A stretch of 64,000 bases of DNA, taken from NCBI RefSeq assembly GCF_963855985.1, contig NC_087105.1, positions 64,501 through 128,500 on the forward strand, given 5' to 3'. Of this stretch, positions 33,681-45,852 are shown in pieces. Within the stretch, counting starts at the first letter, position 1, and each line of letters begins with the position of its first letter. A model generated the notes under the pieces. It worked only from the letters and a program-made list of their open reading frames with translations. It did not search any database and was not told where the DNA came from. Made by a program: the position numbers and the translations under genes. This DNA is from Ostrinia nubilalis. Taxonomy: Eukaryota; Arthropoda; Insecta; Lepidoptera; Crambidae.

Positions 33681-34950
33681 ATTAGTTGTAGCACGACAAA
33701 CTCAATCATGGTTGCCAAGTGTGGCTGTCCTGCTTGCGCTGTGTAGCATGAAATATACCGGCCAGTTTGTAAATGACAATCCCAGCCGAATAAATACGAA
33801 CTACTAATGTATCAATAACTAATTATGTTTGATTAGAGAAGATTTAGCGCTCGGTTTATCATAACATCGTATTGGAGAGACGGAATCATTCTGACAAGCA
33901 GAATCGTGAAAACCCACTGAGAGATTAATATTAAAGACATTAAATTATCTTAAATAACATTTTCTAAGATAATAAGCATTAACAAGAATGTAGGGACTTG
34001 TAGAAAGGTAAATCACTAACACAATATGTACTATATTTAGGTACGTCGTGGTTTCTAACTATATAAATATAAAATAAGTACCTGCAAAATTAGATAATGA
34101 ACTCTTGTATGTGTGTGACTTTTGTCGCTTAGCTGTCATCAGGGTATTCATTATCGGGGATTTAATAAAATTTTATCGGTTGTTAAGTAATCACCCCTGA
34201 AAAGCTCTGAAAGTGTAACCTTCGAACCAATGCCTCAACGCATTCGAACCAATGCGAACATCCAAGTCATCAATTGCTTGAATTTAGAAGCGAGTACATA
34301 AGCATGAAATCGCATCTTGCCACTGGCTACCTTAAACATACAATACATAGTGCGTGACATTCTCCACTTTTTCTTCCACCAAACAAATTCCCCAATCACA
34401 AGGACAATAAAACTCAATTTATCATTATCGGTAGCGTGTGTAGCGCAAATAAAGTCACATTATTGGACAACGTGTTGGTGATAATGTCACATAACAAATG
34501 GTGGAGCAAACCTTTACGCTGCATTACAATATTGAACCTTGTTGCAAGGGTATAAAAGCGTTCTGTAGATGTGCCGATCTACGCACGAGTAAGTGCGCTT
34601 GCGCATGGCAGTTACAATAAATCGTCGCTATCGATAATACGCGCGCTGTAATACACGCGTCGGGGACGCAGTTACACCGAAGGAGGTTTCTAACAAGTAC
34701 TAAGTGTCTCATTTTGAATGTACGTAAGTGTACGTTAGACTCTAGTTTGGTGCTGAAAAGGGACTTTCCAAGCATGTTCAAGCCGAATGCGGTACAAAAC
34801 AAGACACGAACTCCAATGGACAAACCGATTTCTATATTATGATAAATTCAACTCTCTTAGTCCTGTCCTCTGTAATAATTTCTGATGAGAAATTTCTTAG
34901 CTGTCTATTGTTTTTAATAAATATAAGCTTTGTACTTTTATAATAAAAGT
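33681..34950. other. Unique sequence, no gene seen
   Basis: A TATAAAAG string at about 34550 lies before a moderately GC-rich stretch, but no coding frame follows it. The minus frame 34524-34823 (99 residues) has no domain. Confidence 0.35.
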
Positions 34951-35067
34951 CATCGTTTCAGCCGAAAGACGTCCACTGCTGGACAAAGGCCTCCCCCAAG
35001 GATTTCCCTCTCCATGGGGGGGATTTGCCTTAATCGCCACGCTTGGCAGGCGGGTTGGCGATCGCAG
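34951..35067 (-). mobile_element. RTE-type LINE 3' end, second subfamily
   Basis: On the minus strand it ends in GGAGGCCTTTGTCCAGCAG, TGGACGTCTTTCGGCTGAAA and CGATG. Upstream it has CAACCCGCCTGCCAAGCGTG and GGCAAATCCCCCCCATGG, unlike the 20091 copy, so it is a different subfamily. It lies 7 bp left of the hAT target duplication. Confidence 0.8.
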
Positions 35068-35082
35068 TTTTTTATAAGTAAT

Positions 35083-36276
35083 TAGTGTCCGACCGAAACT
35101 AGTTTTACGACCGAAACCGAAACCGAAAACGAATTTCGGCAACGGTGTCTATTTCGGCCGAAACCGAAACCGAAACCGAAACTTCCTTACAAGACTCATA
35201 TTTGAGGGAAAAATAAAGAAAACGTTATTATAAATCAGTCAGTCTTTAATAAATAAATATCCTTGGACATTTTACACTGCGCCGCTAGCCCCAAACTAAG
35301 CAAAGCTTGTACTATGGGTACTAGACAACGGATATAAACATACTTTAATACTTTTTTTTGTAAATACATACATATTATACATAGAAAACACCCAGACCCG
35401 TCACAGAAAATTAAAATTCATCATTTCAATTTCTGTCCGGCCGGGAATTGAACCCGGGACCTCTCGGCGTAGTAGTCCGTTCTGAACCACTTCACCAAAC
35501 GGCTGACTTTATTGTTTTCTCTTTAAATTGCATTAAAATTGAACTTATAAAGCGCCTTTTTACTCTAAAAGGTATCAAATTATGTATTAAAAAAGAAAAA
35601 AGAAGGATTTATAGTCTAGATTTTTTTTAATTACTCGCAATATTCAGGACATCTACATAACCCGTCCCATGGTCGGGTCTTTTACCTTAATAATTTCTCA
35701 AAACAAATTTGGTAGTACGTAAGTTAGTATCTACTGTAGGTACTTGCCACTTGGATACCTTGGTGATAATTATACTACAATTGAACTATGAAACTCTGAA
35801 TCCATAATATTATCACCATGAAATGCACTATAGTCATTACTACTACCTAACTAATGTTTGTTTACGTATAGCATTTGCGAACCAAAAAAAAAATTGTAGG
35901 GTAGATTAAACTTGATTATACTTTTATCAGTCATATTGAATATTTTTTTTATGTTTACTACCCGCTCTTATGTTATAACGACATAAAACTTACCAAATTC
36001 AAAATAAATCACTCGAAAACTCGCCACCACAACAAAACAAAACTAACAAGCAAACAAACAAGCGAGCAAATCACGACATTGGCTCTGATCGGATTCATTC
36101 ACTCATTGAACGCGCCGAACATGACCGATAACAGCGCGGAAACTCCCGAATGCACATTCGGTTTCGGTCGTAGTTTCGGCAAGTTTGCGGCCGAAAACGA
36201 AACTAAACCGAAACTCGTGTTTTTACCGAAACTCAACCGAAAACGAAACCGAAACCGAATATTCGGTCGGACACTA
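35083..36276. mobile_element. Non-autonomous hAT element with TAGTGTCCGACCG ends
   Basis: Ends TAGTGTCCGACCGAAA and, at the right, the complement of TAGTGTCCGACCGAA, flanked by the perfect 8-bp duplication TAAGTAAT at 35075-35082 and 36277-36284. TAGTG fits the hAT terminal consensus YARNG. Both subterminal zones (35095-35190, 36150-36262) carry tandem CCGAAA/ACCGAAACCGAAAC motifs in opposite orientations, probable transposase-binding repeats. Length 1194 bp. No transposase is seen, and a SINE has inserted inside it. Confidence 0.93.
35243..35507 (-). mobile_element. tRNA-derived SINE inserted in the hAT element
   Basis: Minus-strand SINE. The 72-nt tRNA-like head is 35436-35507, with A box TGGTGAAGTGG (complement of 35487-35497) and B box GGTTCAATTCC (within 35443-35455), so it could be transcribed by RNA polymerase III. 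The body continues through GACGGGTCTGGGTGTTTTC and ATAGTACAAGCTTTGCTTAG, TTTGGGGCTAGCGGCGCAG to an AAATA-rich 3' end near 35243-35260. A 3'-end fragment of the same family lies at 25953-26034. It was inserted after the hAT element, so it dates the order of events. Confidence 0.85.
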
Positions 36277-36284
36277 TAAGTAAT

Positions 36285-36427
36285 AAAAGTAAAAGGGCTA
36301 TATTTGAAGCCAGTTACTTGAAATTGAGGTTTAAGATTAAATTTTCTACATAGAGCTTCATATTCTTCCTACTATAGGAGGCTTGTTCCTGAAAAGTTCA
36401 CTTAAAGTTAGTCATTTTATTTAAATT
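36285..36427. other. Short spacer between two mobile elements
   Basis: About 140 bp of AT-rich sequence without features. Confidence 0.4.
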
Positions 36428-37177
36428 AAAGAAGAACGGTCACGCCCCATACAAAAAAAACCCAGACCCGACAGAAACGAGACATACCTCAGTTTTTTTG
36501 TCATGTCTTAATTAGTAAAATTATATATTTTTTATATTCGAATTCTATGTATAACACCAAAATATTACCCTTTGTTTTTGTTCAGGCGTTATACAAAAAC
36601 TAATACAAAATGCTTATTTATCACCAAAATTGGTAAATGTATGTACCTAAATGTCTATTACAGCTGCTATGGAATGTATCTAGGTGACCTGGAGATATAG
36701 CCGGATTATACAGGGTGGTTATACATATGGAACGATAAGTGATCTCACTCGATTATTTCTAAACTATACAAGATATCGAAAAACTAGTTACTGATTCTGA
36801 AAGTGCTTCACGAGCTCTTTCAAATGGTACCAATAATAGGTTACCGATTATGGAAGCTGGTAACATTGAATTTTTGGATTTTGTAACTTCTCGTTTCCAC
36901 CCTGTATAATCCGACTGTATCTCCAGGTCACCTAGATACATTCCATAGCAGCTGTAATAGACATTTAGGTACATACATTTACCAATTTTGGTGATAAATA
37001 GGCATTTTGTATTAGTTTTTGTATAACGCCTGAACAAAAACAAAGGGTAATATTTTGGTGTTATACATAGATTTCGAATATAAAAAATATATAATTTAAC
37101 TAATTAAGACATGACAAAAAAACTGAGGTATGTCTCGTTTCTGTCGGGCCTGGGTCACAGATGACCGTTCTTCTTTT
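36428..37177. mobile_element. Foldback element with AAAGAAGAACGGTCA ends
   Basis: Arms of about 285 bp: left 36428-36718, right 36897-37177, reverse complements with few differences, around a spacer of about 178 bp. Terminal string AAAGAAGAACGGTCA; inner arm ends CAGGGTGG/CCACCCTG. Target duplication is ambiguous in the A/T-rich flanks; TTTAAAT can be read at both sides if the left end starts one base further out. No transposase. Not the same family as elements A and B. Confidence 0.85.
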
Positions 37178-38697
37178 TTAAATATTTTTTTCTACCATCT
37201 GGACAAATCGACAACTTAGTGAGCTAACGAATTTACATTTAAACTGAAGGGCATAAATATAGCTCACGTACTACCCGCAGCTCGGAACAATGCTCGGCGG
37301 CGGTGTGAGCGCCGCCCGCTATTGTGACGCGACTAATTATGACAAACGCCTGCAGCATGCAACTGCAACTGTTTACACACTAGGGACTATTGTTTTAGAC
37401 TCCACGCAGAATACGGATGAGACATGCAGGCCGTTATTTGAGCCCGATTTCTGTGCGCACTTTCATACATGTCCATTCTGATTAACGGCCCGACCTAACT
37501 ATCGGCCGAAAAAAAAGTATGTAGTATGAAGCTAGGCTTATACGTTTGATGACGCGGAACACAAATATTTAGAACACAAAAGCTCGATATGTTATAACAA
37601 ATTAAAAAAGCTTACTGTAATACAAATTTCCATAATATTTATTCGAGCAATGTGTGGCAAGTCGCCGCGTCAACACGTCGTACAACAAAGCTGCGCGCAC
37701 GCAACGCGTCGCGTGATCAACATACCTTCATTCCTGGACCAATATTTAAAACAAACAAGTGTAAATAAAGCTCAATTCGGATGGTCTCGTATAATAATAT
37801 AACACATTAACTATTTCATTTCTTTGTCAATATTAGATTTGCCAAAATACAGCGATATGTAGTACGAGTATAAACTAGGTAAGTACGAGTAAAGTACTTT
37901 ATGAATGTTTATTGGGCTGAATTGAAAATCATAGTATCTTGTCTCAGAGGCTTGCGATTTCTAAATTATGCTTCCTAACTATCCATACTGGATGTGCTTA
38001 CGCCCTGAAGGTATATTCTGAACTTTATAAGAATTTTCTTTTGGCGCTCGTTTCTCATGCTATCTTATGTAGATCGCGTGGGTTGATCCATTTTTACATT
38101 CGCTCTATTGAACCCTACTTTTTTAAGCCTAAGCTTTCACATTTCATACATAATCTCACAAATATCTACCGACGCGTTTACGAGCCGGCGTAATCGGCGC
38201 CTTTTACTTTAATTATTTTGATATATCGCCGGCAAGCGATTTACTACCGGGTAGGTAGTGATCAGTGTTTAATAACACCATGAATAAATACACTGAGTAA
38301 TGAGCGAGACGTAATCCCACTTAGAAAATACATAAATGTCATCAAATAACAAATATTATGAGATTGTGTTTTATGGTGCACGACATGCATTCCTTATACT
38401 GTCTAATGGTTTTTATGTGCGATATAATATATTTAAATATTATTTTTAATGTAAATAAATATGTAAGCTCAGTATTTGCATTCAGACACTTAGTATCTAA
38501 GTAGATAAAGTATAAAGTATTGTTACTAAGTTATAAGATCAGTATAAAACAATTTGAAGGATTACATTATTATTCTTTCACCGTGGTCCAACAAGAGAAA
38601 TCTCATCTAAAAAAAACGTATTATTTGTAAAAATATCCTAATTGATGTCAATATCATGATAAAAGTGGTTTGTGTATCTAGATGTAGGTTGTAACAC
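37178..38697. other. Unique sequence with GC-rich patches
   Basis: No gene seen. Patches near 37270-37340 and 37660-37720. Frames at 37290-37481 and 37939-38193 have no recognisable domain. Confidence 0.4.
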
Positions 38698-38893
38698 CAG
38701 TGAGCCTACCATGAGTTTACGTTGGGTGTGCTCGCTAGCGACTGCGTAAAAAAATTACTTTTATATGTATGACATATTGTGCAGCGCCCCTAGCGACTAC
38801 TTTCAAGAAATAAACTCTTAATAAATCTTCATAGAATTTTTTGACGTATTCGCTAGCGAGCTCACCTAACGTAAACTCATGGTAGGCACACTG
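38698..38893. mobile_element. Palindromic MITE with CAGTG ends
   Basis: A 196-bp element whose arms of about 59 bp (38698-38756, 38835-38893) are near-perfect reverse complements: CAGTGAGCCTACCATGAG, TTTACGTTGGGTG, GCTCGCTAGCGA. CAGTG fits the hAT YARNG terminus, but I cannot see a clear 8-bp target duplication. Confidence 0.8.
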
Positions 38894-39556
38894 ATAAGTA
38901 CTCTGTTAGCCCTTTTACCCAAACTAGGTTCAGTTTCTAAAGCGAGTCCGTCACGCGGCGCCTAACCTTTTCCTCCAGAAGGCGCGCTATAAATCGCGCA
39001 TCGCGAGCTATCGCACTATCTTGTAATTAAATATTATAATATCCGCGCTGCGATAACGTCAGGGAAACACGCCGTGTCGTTAGTCAGGACCGCTTGCGTC
39101 GCGAAAGGTTAAATGAAAACTGCACTGTAAACATATTTAGCATGTATTTAAGACAACTAGTGTATAAGTTTTTCATCTTTATAATAAGGTTAATTGGACT
39201 CACTCCTCCTAGCTTATAACTCCAAAGATCATTGGGATCGATATCAAAAAGATACATTAGGTATATTAAAGTAATTTTGTGGTAATTCCTCAGTTAAGTG
39301 AAGGCATATCAGATTATTAAGTCTGCCGGGTCGTCACAGCTAACATCACTTACGAAGTCGAATAATCGTGTTAATGCCTGCCTTCTGCGAGTCGAATAGG
39401 TATAGATTTCAAGATAGGTTAATTGGCATTTACCACTCGCTTTAATCATCTACTCAACATGCCAACTTATGCCAATTTAATGGTCCATTAAGGTCTTGCA
39501 ATCCTGAGGTCTGAGCTAAAATGCAATGACCTCAAGCACTCCTGTAACTAGGCACA
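38894..39556. other. Unique sequence, no gene seen
   Basis: Moderately GC-rich between about 38940 and 39110; no frame or repeat recognised. Confidence 0.4.
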
Positions 39557-39672
39557 TAAAATTCAAAACTCATTTTACTTTTGCAAGCCTAGGCTTTTAA
39601 AAAGCACTTCTACACGTCCCAGCATTAACCCTATCACTGCTTCGGGTCAATAAATGGGCCAGTGCAGCTCAA
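39557..39672 (-). repeat. LINE/SINE 3'-tail fragment, family 1
   Basis: AAAATTCAAAACTCA tail, AGGCTTTTAAAAAGCAC, CTACACGTCCCAGCATTAAC, CCTATCACTGCTTCGGGTC. Third copy of the family at 1983 and 33541. Confidence 0.65.
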
Positions 39673-41667
39673 GTAACAATACAAACATAGGTACTGATAT
39701 CATTGAACAGCAATGTTATAAGTTTTATCTTGATGATGTTTGATTTTTTAATACGCCAGGTCAATAAAGAAACCAGCACACAACGGTAGGTAATTAAAGC
39801 AGTGCAGCATCTCGCAATAAATCGGCAATCGTATCTGCAGTATATGGATCGCGACCTTTGCGCGCGCGCATCGACGTCACGACTCCTGCGCCGCCGCAGC
39901 CGTGGGCGGTAGGATTACTTTACACTATGCTACCTAAAAGTTAACGAGAACCTATTTTGATTTCATGAAAATAGTTATTAAGAAATTTCTTGTAATAAAG
40001 ACTTTTACATGGAAACTGAAATCACGAGCTTTCATTTACTTACCAGGCGACTGAAATAAAACTATAAGCTACAGAAACGTTGATTTCTCCGGCAATGTGC
40101 GAAGCAATACAAAAAAAAAATACGACAAAATTATTCATAAAATATTAAATAGACGGGGAACGAATAATTGTCTCAACAAATGAGCGGCTAATTAAAACGT
40201 CAATGGCTCTTAAAGCAGGTTTTGTTAATGCAATAAAGGCACAAGTCAGCTTGGTTCCGCGTCTAGTCTAGCCTTCTAAACACAGTTTGGAGCCTACTGA
40301 ACCATTATTCAGTATGGCACGACTCCTGCGCAGCTTTCTACCGGAGATTAATGGGAGCTCAAATGGGAATAAGGATTTTTATCTCGCGATCGGTGTAGTC
40401 CGTCTGACAATAGGAGATTCGTGAGCCGAGTAATGGTAACGGAGAGCACGGCGTATTATTGGCACAAAGGAGTTTTCGTTCGTTTAAGGAAGCATAAGCC
40501 ATGACTCATGATCTCGTGGCTCGCGGTCTGTGTGGCAAGCTTTTAGGAAATAGAGGCTCTTTGTTCTTACGAAAAATAGTTACAAGTTAAAAGAGCGCCT
40601 TTGTTCCGACGTGAAATTGTACGAGTACTTATGTTGTCATTACGTTTTATATCTATTGTATTTTTGTTCCAAAATATCAACGACCGAATCGAAATGGCAA
40701 CCAGGATGACATTTTCGAACCATAATATCCATTGGAACTAATTTCAGCATCATTTTAAGCTTACTCTTAGTATATTAGTATCTCTCTACCACGGAGTTGC
40801 CCTCCGTAAAAAGAGGCAACAGGCGATTAAAACTTGTGGTGAATCAAAATATCAAATAAAGAAAAATGTTATGATTTACTACCAAGAAATGGTTATACTA
40901 CACCGAGATAGTCTTGAATGTCAATTTTACAGCGAAACCTTTCGCCCCATGCCTCACCCGGCTCACAATACTGCTCCTCGACCACATATTCAATTAACTC
41001 CAACATATCCTCGGTTGATTAGGGTGACCCCTCACCCCCATACGCGAGGCCATTTATTACCACTGCTCCATGCGTACAAGGGTTCCGGGTTCGAAGCCAG
41101 CATTACTATTGCGGAAGTTAATTTTCGCTTGCAATTAATTTCAGCATTATACTACTCGACACAAATTAGTTTTGTGCAAAATGTTGAAGCAAATTGACTA
41201 CCTATCGTTAGGGAAATTAATTATAAGTAAACGATGTTTGGAAAAGCCATGAACACGCACAGAACGCGGACCGATTAAAATAATTAATAATTATAATGTT
41301 CATTAAATTGTGCCTGCAAGTACAACGTACAATGTAATTTTATGTACACTTTATTATTATTTTATATTGAATAATAAATAACATAACTCCTAGCCCAGCC
41401 ATAACCATTTCTTGGCGGATGCATAAGATTAGCTCAAATAGTCAACCAGCTGTTGACTCTAGCAGCGAAGACTCTCGAATTAAGATGGACAGGGGAATAA
41501 TGCGCGTCACTATTGAATGCAGGGGCCACTGCGACGGTCAAGCATGACGTGTTGTTCTTTAAGATAGCGATGATAAATATAGCTAGGATATTTCAGGCCT
41601 AGACTTTTTATAACCTTTTTTTTTAATATAATGTAATATTTTACTATGCCCCCCAACATACTCCTAC
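39673..41667. other. Unique sequence, no gene seen
   Basis: CACGACTCCTGCG occurs near 39878 and again near 40318. GGGTTCCGGGTTCGAAGCC near 41080 resembles a B box but no cloverleaf forms. The frame at 40871-41197 (108 residues) has no domain. Confidence 0.4.
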
Positions 41668-41817
41668 AAGGTGGACCGAAGATCTGGTGAAGCAGGAATA
41701 GTACCTGGAAGCTGCCCGTAGTTTAGGACCATATAGAAGAGGGAGAGAGAGACCTTAGGGGAGGCCTTTCTTTGCCTTTGTCCAACAGTGGATGTCAGTT
41801 GGCTGAAACGAACAAAC
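41668..41817 (+). mobile_element. RTE-type LINE 3' end, degenerate
   Basis: AAGGTGGACCGAAGATCTGG, TGGAAGCTGCCC, GGGGAGGCCTTTCTTTGCC, TTTGTCCAACAGTGGATGTC, GGCTGAAACGAACAAAC. Insertions and deletions break the reading frame. Confidence 0.8.
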
Positions 41818-42091
41818 ATTAAAATAGCAATCATTAAGACTACGTATTGGTGCAAAAGTTCAAAAACAATAGAACCAAATCACCCAACGAGATGCATCCG
41901 AATCCCCTGACGCTGTTTTGCTGCGCTCCAGCAAATGTATTCCCTCCGGTCCGTAACTGTCAGCAATAAAAATGCAAATACGTCGGCGATAACAATTAAA
42001 AGGCAGCCACCCGCTCGTTAGAGTCCGCGCACGTCGCAGGTTCGACTCCGGTTTACGACCGAGCTAGTACGACTGAATTCCACTGGGGAAA
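41818..42091. other. Spacer with a B-box-like string
   Basis: GCAGGTTCGACTCC at 42037-42050 resembles a tRNA B box 50 bp upstream of the LINE fragment. No full tRNA fold is visible, so it may be a relic of a tRNA-derived head or chance. Confidence 0.3.
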
Positions 42092-42658
42092 TTGTTTCCA
42101 CTACTCTACCGTTGTCAGGATCATTTCCACCTCAAATGCCTTCGTACCATCATGAAGATCAGATGGTCTGATCGAGTGCGCAATACCGAGGTGCTACGAC
42201 GAGCCCATGTGGGTGGCATTGAGGCCTATATAATGCGTCGCCAACTTCGATGGTGTGGTCACGTATCAGGTATGACGGAGGAGAGAGTGGCGAAGCGCAT
42301 CTTCTACTCTGAACTTGAGGAGGGTAAGCGGAAACATGGCGGTCAACTCCTCAGGTACAAAGATGTACAGAAGCGGCACATGAAAAGATGCAACATTGAG
42401 CCCTCTCAGTGGGAAGGTTTGGCAGCACAGCGTCCAGAATGGCGGGAGATTGTGAAAAGGCAAGTCCACGAGTTCGAGGTGCAGCGTACGACTGAACTCG
42501 ACGCGAAGCGCGATGACTTGAGGGCCCGTCCATCTGCCGCCATTCACTATAACTATGTTGGCGGCGTGCTCAGATGCCCTCAATGCGCGAGGGATTTTAC
42601 CGCGAAAATAGGCTACGTAAGCCATCTTCGGGCACACCAGCGCCGCCAAGACAGCTAG
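42092..42658 (+). CDS. C-terminal fragment of a LINE polyprotein with a C2H2 zinc finger
   Basis: 188 residues, no internal stop. It has the post-RT region [16 protein letters not shown] at about residues 15-30, then [20 protein letters not shown] and CGHVSGM, the hallmark of several non-LTR retrotransposon C-termini. Near the end [21 protein letters not shown] has the spacing C-x2-C-x12-H-x3-H, a C2H2 finger probably used for nucleic acid binding. Polymerase motifs and endonuclease are missing; the insertion is 5'-truncated near 42100-42115 and the first dozen residues may be flanking sequence. A minus-strand open frame over the same bases (42266-42772) is its shadow. The clade is uncertain. 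The intact frame suggests a young insertion. Confidence 0.85.
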   Translation: MFPLLYRCQDHFHLKCLRTIMKIRWSDRVRNTEVLRRAHVGGIEAYIMRRQLRWCGHVSGMTEERVAKRIFYSELEEGKRKHGGQLLRYKDVQKRHMKRCNIEPSQWEGLAAQRPEWREIVKRQVHEFEVQRTTELDAKRDDLRARPSAAIHYNYVGGVLRCPQCARDFTAKIGYVSHLRAHQRRQDS

Positions 42659-42713
42659 GAGTCGGAGTGGTCGCCATGGCCGAAATCGGTCGGATGGATC
42701 ATCATCATCATCA
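42659..42713 (+). mobile_element. LINE 3' end with (ATC)n tail
   Basis: The short 3' UTR after the stop codon ends in GATCATCATCATCATCAC at about 42697-42714, the simple-repeat tail that marks the 3' junction of this retroposon. Confidence 0.8.
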
Positions 42714-43359
42714 CTACATGGACATTGTTTTATTTCCCTCCTGAGGAAGGGCAGGACTTTGCTTTGATACAATTAAAAGCGTATACACTCCATCCATGAC
42801 TTTTGGTATAAATACTCATATTAGTCACATTAATAATGGTCCCTAGTGATATGATCAGACATTGATTAGCTGAAGGTGGCTGTTGTCATTCGATTAGGTC
42901 CAATATCTAGAATCATTCCTTCTACTTCTGCTTCTTGCGCTATTGTTACAAAGTAATTGGCATTTAATTTTTTTACCAATTCACATATTCCTGTCTATGA
43001 TTTGTGAGTGCACCAAAACCCTTATTCTCGTTGCATCAGAATGCATATAGGCAGTATCACGAGAATGGAGTCAGTCCCAAGATCTGAGTTCAGCGCGCAT
43101 GCTCGTAAACCGGAGGACAAGAAATCCGTGCGCCCGCGCAGCGAGTCGATAAAAACAACGCCACTCACCGTGCCAGCCGAGAAATGCACTCAAAATTACA
43201 AATGCTATTTTGATTAAAATGTATGGCTTTTCAATACGTAGTTTATGTGTTTTTATTAAAACTTCTGCATGTTAATTTCAGGAAGATTTTTAAAATGTGT
43301 GCATTTTTATTATGTTTTCACCTTTAATCAAGTTTGCATTTAACAAGTGTCATTTTTTA
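42714..43359. other. Unique sequence, no gene seen
   Basis: A 69-residue frame at 43008-43217 lies in a GC-richer patch and has no domain. Confidence 0.35.
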
Positions 43360-43882
43360 TACACTCAACATCAAATAAACCGCACCTTCCGCGACGCGAA
43401 CTTTAAAGATTTTCTTCTGACACAATCATGGTACCCCAACAATATTGGTGTTATTTGAGAGCCCAATAAATATCCTTCAAGAAAAATACATTTCATTTCT
43501 AAATAAATGATTAACATATACCATAAATGTGACTTAAAAATAGACCTCACTTTGGACTCACCTCTGGGATCAATTAGACCAATTTTTATGGTTATAAAAC
43601 CAAATAAAGATCTCACGTGTCCTCTTTAACAGATGGATAGCGATTAATCCCAACTTAACAGTTTTATAGTCATAAAAAATGGCTATAGCGTAACTACCTA
43701 TTTTTAGAAGAAGTGACTCTGGATCCTTGTAAAGACACATTTTTGGGGTAAAAACCTTTCCTTTAATGAAATGAAGTTTAGAACTAGGCTTTCAAATGGT
43801 ACCAATGTTGGTGGGAAGTGGGGATGCATATGTTTGATAAGTGCTTGTCGCGGGAGGTGCGATTTATTTGATGCCGAGTGTA
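43360..43882. mobile_element. MITE with CACTCRRCATCAAATAAA ends and TA duplication
   Basis: Inverted ends of about 33 bp: left CACTCAACATCAAATAAACC then GCACCTTCCGCGA; right complement CACTCGGCATCAAATAAATC then GCACCTCCCGCGA. Element 43362-43880, TA at 43360-43361 and 43881-43882. TA duplication suggests Tc1/mariner origin. No transposase. Confidence 0.8.
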
Positions 43883-45852
43883 GTTACTTTCGTGAAGCCT
43901 CAATGTAACCTTGTTGGTGATCAAATAAATAAATAAATAGTACTACATCACATGAATGTACCTATACATTGCCTATGATAGGCAACTGTAGTTTTTCGTG
44001 GCTAAAAAATTTAATCACTTTTTTAAATCTGTTACACTTCATTATAAATATTAGTGTTGGCGAAGTAAAAGATCAGCTCTACATACTTGTTTATTGTGTA
44101 CCTATTTGATAATATAACCACCGCAACTTTCTATGTATTTCTCATCGTGAATTCCTAAACATCTAAATACCAGGATTATCCTCCGTTACATTATTACGAC
44201 AGCATGTCTAATATTGTTGTACCTTCTTAACCATTAGGCAAAATGGCCGTCCATTTTACTATAACAATGTTCTGTCGCGCTTTACATTGTTACTCATGTT
44301 CAACCGTAGTTCGAGCTTGTACAAATACAGCAGAAGTTCTAAGAAACGTGTTTCCTATGCTTAAGGACATAAGGGTTAGAAGCTATGAGAAGTGTGACTG
44401 TAACTGGAACAGACAAATGAGCGATGTTGCGGCGCCTGCGCATCTCAGGTGGCCAGGGTTGGCATCAAGCGATAGACAATAAACTTTTTTTTTTTAATAA
44501 AACAAACACTGAAAGTAAGTTTTCTTTTAGCTCCCAGATACAGCTTTCTTACTTCTATGGATAATAAATTAAAAAAAAAATACATGTTATACTTGCAAAA
44601 ATAATTATCACTGATTCACGTAAAATAATAGCAATTTGTGTTTGTTCAAACAGTCCTACATAAGTACTTGTATGTCTGTCTGTGTGCCCTTACATGTACA
44701 CGATTAACAAAAAAATGACTTTGATTTTAATTGCCAAATAGATTGTTGAAATAGGCAATATCTAAAAATGGTCAAAAGAACTACATATTTGCAATGTTTG
44801 ATGGCCGATGATGGTAATAATTAAAAAGTTGAATAAATTGAAAATAGATGTTCAGACTATTTTTAAATGAGCTAGGAAGTTTTGAAAAGAAAAATTATGA
44901 CAAATTACTAATTTAAAAACCGAAAATTAATATAGTCGGGAATTCAGGAGGTTTTGCTTATAGGATTTTTCATAAGATGTTCACTGTGCAATAATTTTAC
45001 TTATTGTTACTTGCAGTCTGCGTTAGATACACCTTGAGACGCATTGTTTCTCCCCCGCAGTCCTGCACTGACAGATATTAGTAGAATTGGCGTATAATTG
45101 ATACGTCTGCGCGCCGCGTTCGACGGCCACTACTCACGATAGACATCGGCGCTTTGAGGCCGCTCTAATTCATTTGCTTAATTAAGTTAATGCGCGGCGC
45201 ACGCGCACGGCCGCTCACGACCGCGGGGCTCCGGCGATGGCTGCTGGCTTTAGGTCAACCCTTATATCTAGCTAGACTCACCCTCAGCAGAGCTAATAAA
45301 TTAAGCAAAAACATCATACTAATAAACATTACCCCACAGCCAAAGCTTAAATTGGGACAGGCGCATTGCACAAGCGAAGTGCTAAAAAATCACAGGTATA
45401 TTCTTAAAGGAAGAAAGATACGAGTATTTTAACGGATTTTTAACAGTAAGAGAATGAAACCGAGACTTCTGGATCGAAAGAGGTCAACTCTCTAATCACA
45501 AGACTAGGGGAGAGGAAGGATTTACACCAGTGAAAGTTCACTAGAAAATAAAAATGACTTCGAATAAACTGCAGTACTCTTACGAATATTGAACGAAGTC
45601 TGTACATCAACAATAGCGAGTCCCAGGTTGCTTTCAAAGTTAGTAGTAAAGACCGAAATGAATCGTCCAATCTAGAAAAGAGTCCGCAATAAATCTCCTC
45701 CGGCCCGCGCTTGATTTCTCCGAAGAGGAATGATATAATTACATGATTGCGCGCGCGCAACCTCCAGCTTTCTCGAACAATTCGCCGTACGAGCTCTAAG
45801 GTAGAGTTTGAAGTTAGGGATCCTAAATTAACTGCTTCTGTAGCTTCAACAA
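43883..45852. other. Unique sequence with a short (AAAT)n tail
   Basis: GATCAAATAAATAAATAAAT at about 43919-43938 looks like a retroposon tail just right of the MITE. A GC-rich patch lies at 45100-45240. No gene; frames at 44243-44482, 45190-45432 and 45440-45760 have no recognisable domain. Confidence 0.4.

Noticed and set aside
34540..34640. Core promoter (TATAAAAG)
   Set aside because: No downstream coding frame, initiator or transcript evidence; TATA-like strings are common in AT-rich DNA.
41070..41105. Possible tRNA (GGGTTCCGGGTTCGAAGCC)
   Set aside because: No cloverleaf; flanking bases do not pair.
42000..42060. Possible tRNA (GCAGGTTCGACTCC)
   Set aside because: B-box-like string only; the spacing to any A box is too short and no acceptor or anticodon stem can be formed by eye.
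42266..42772. 168-residue minus-strand open frame
   Set aside because: It is antisense to the LINE C-terminal frame at 42092-42658, which has clear family motifs; this is its shadow.
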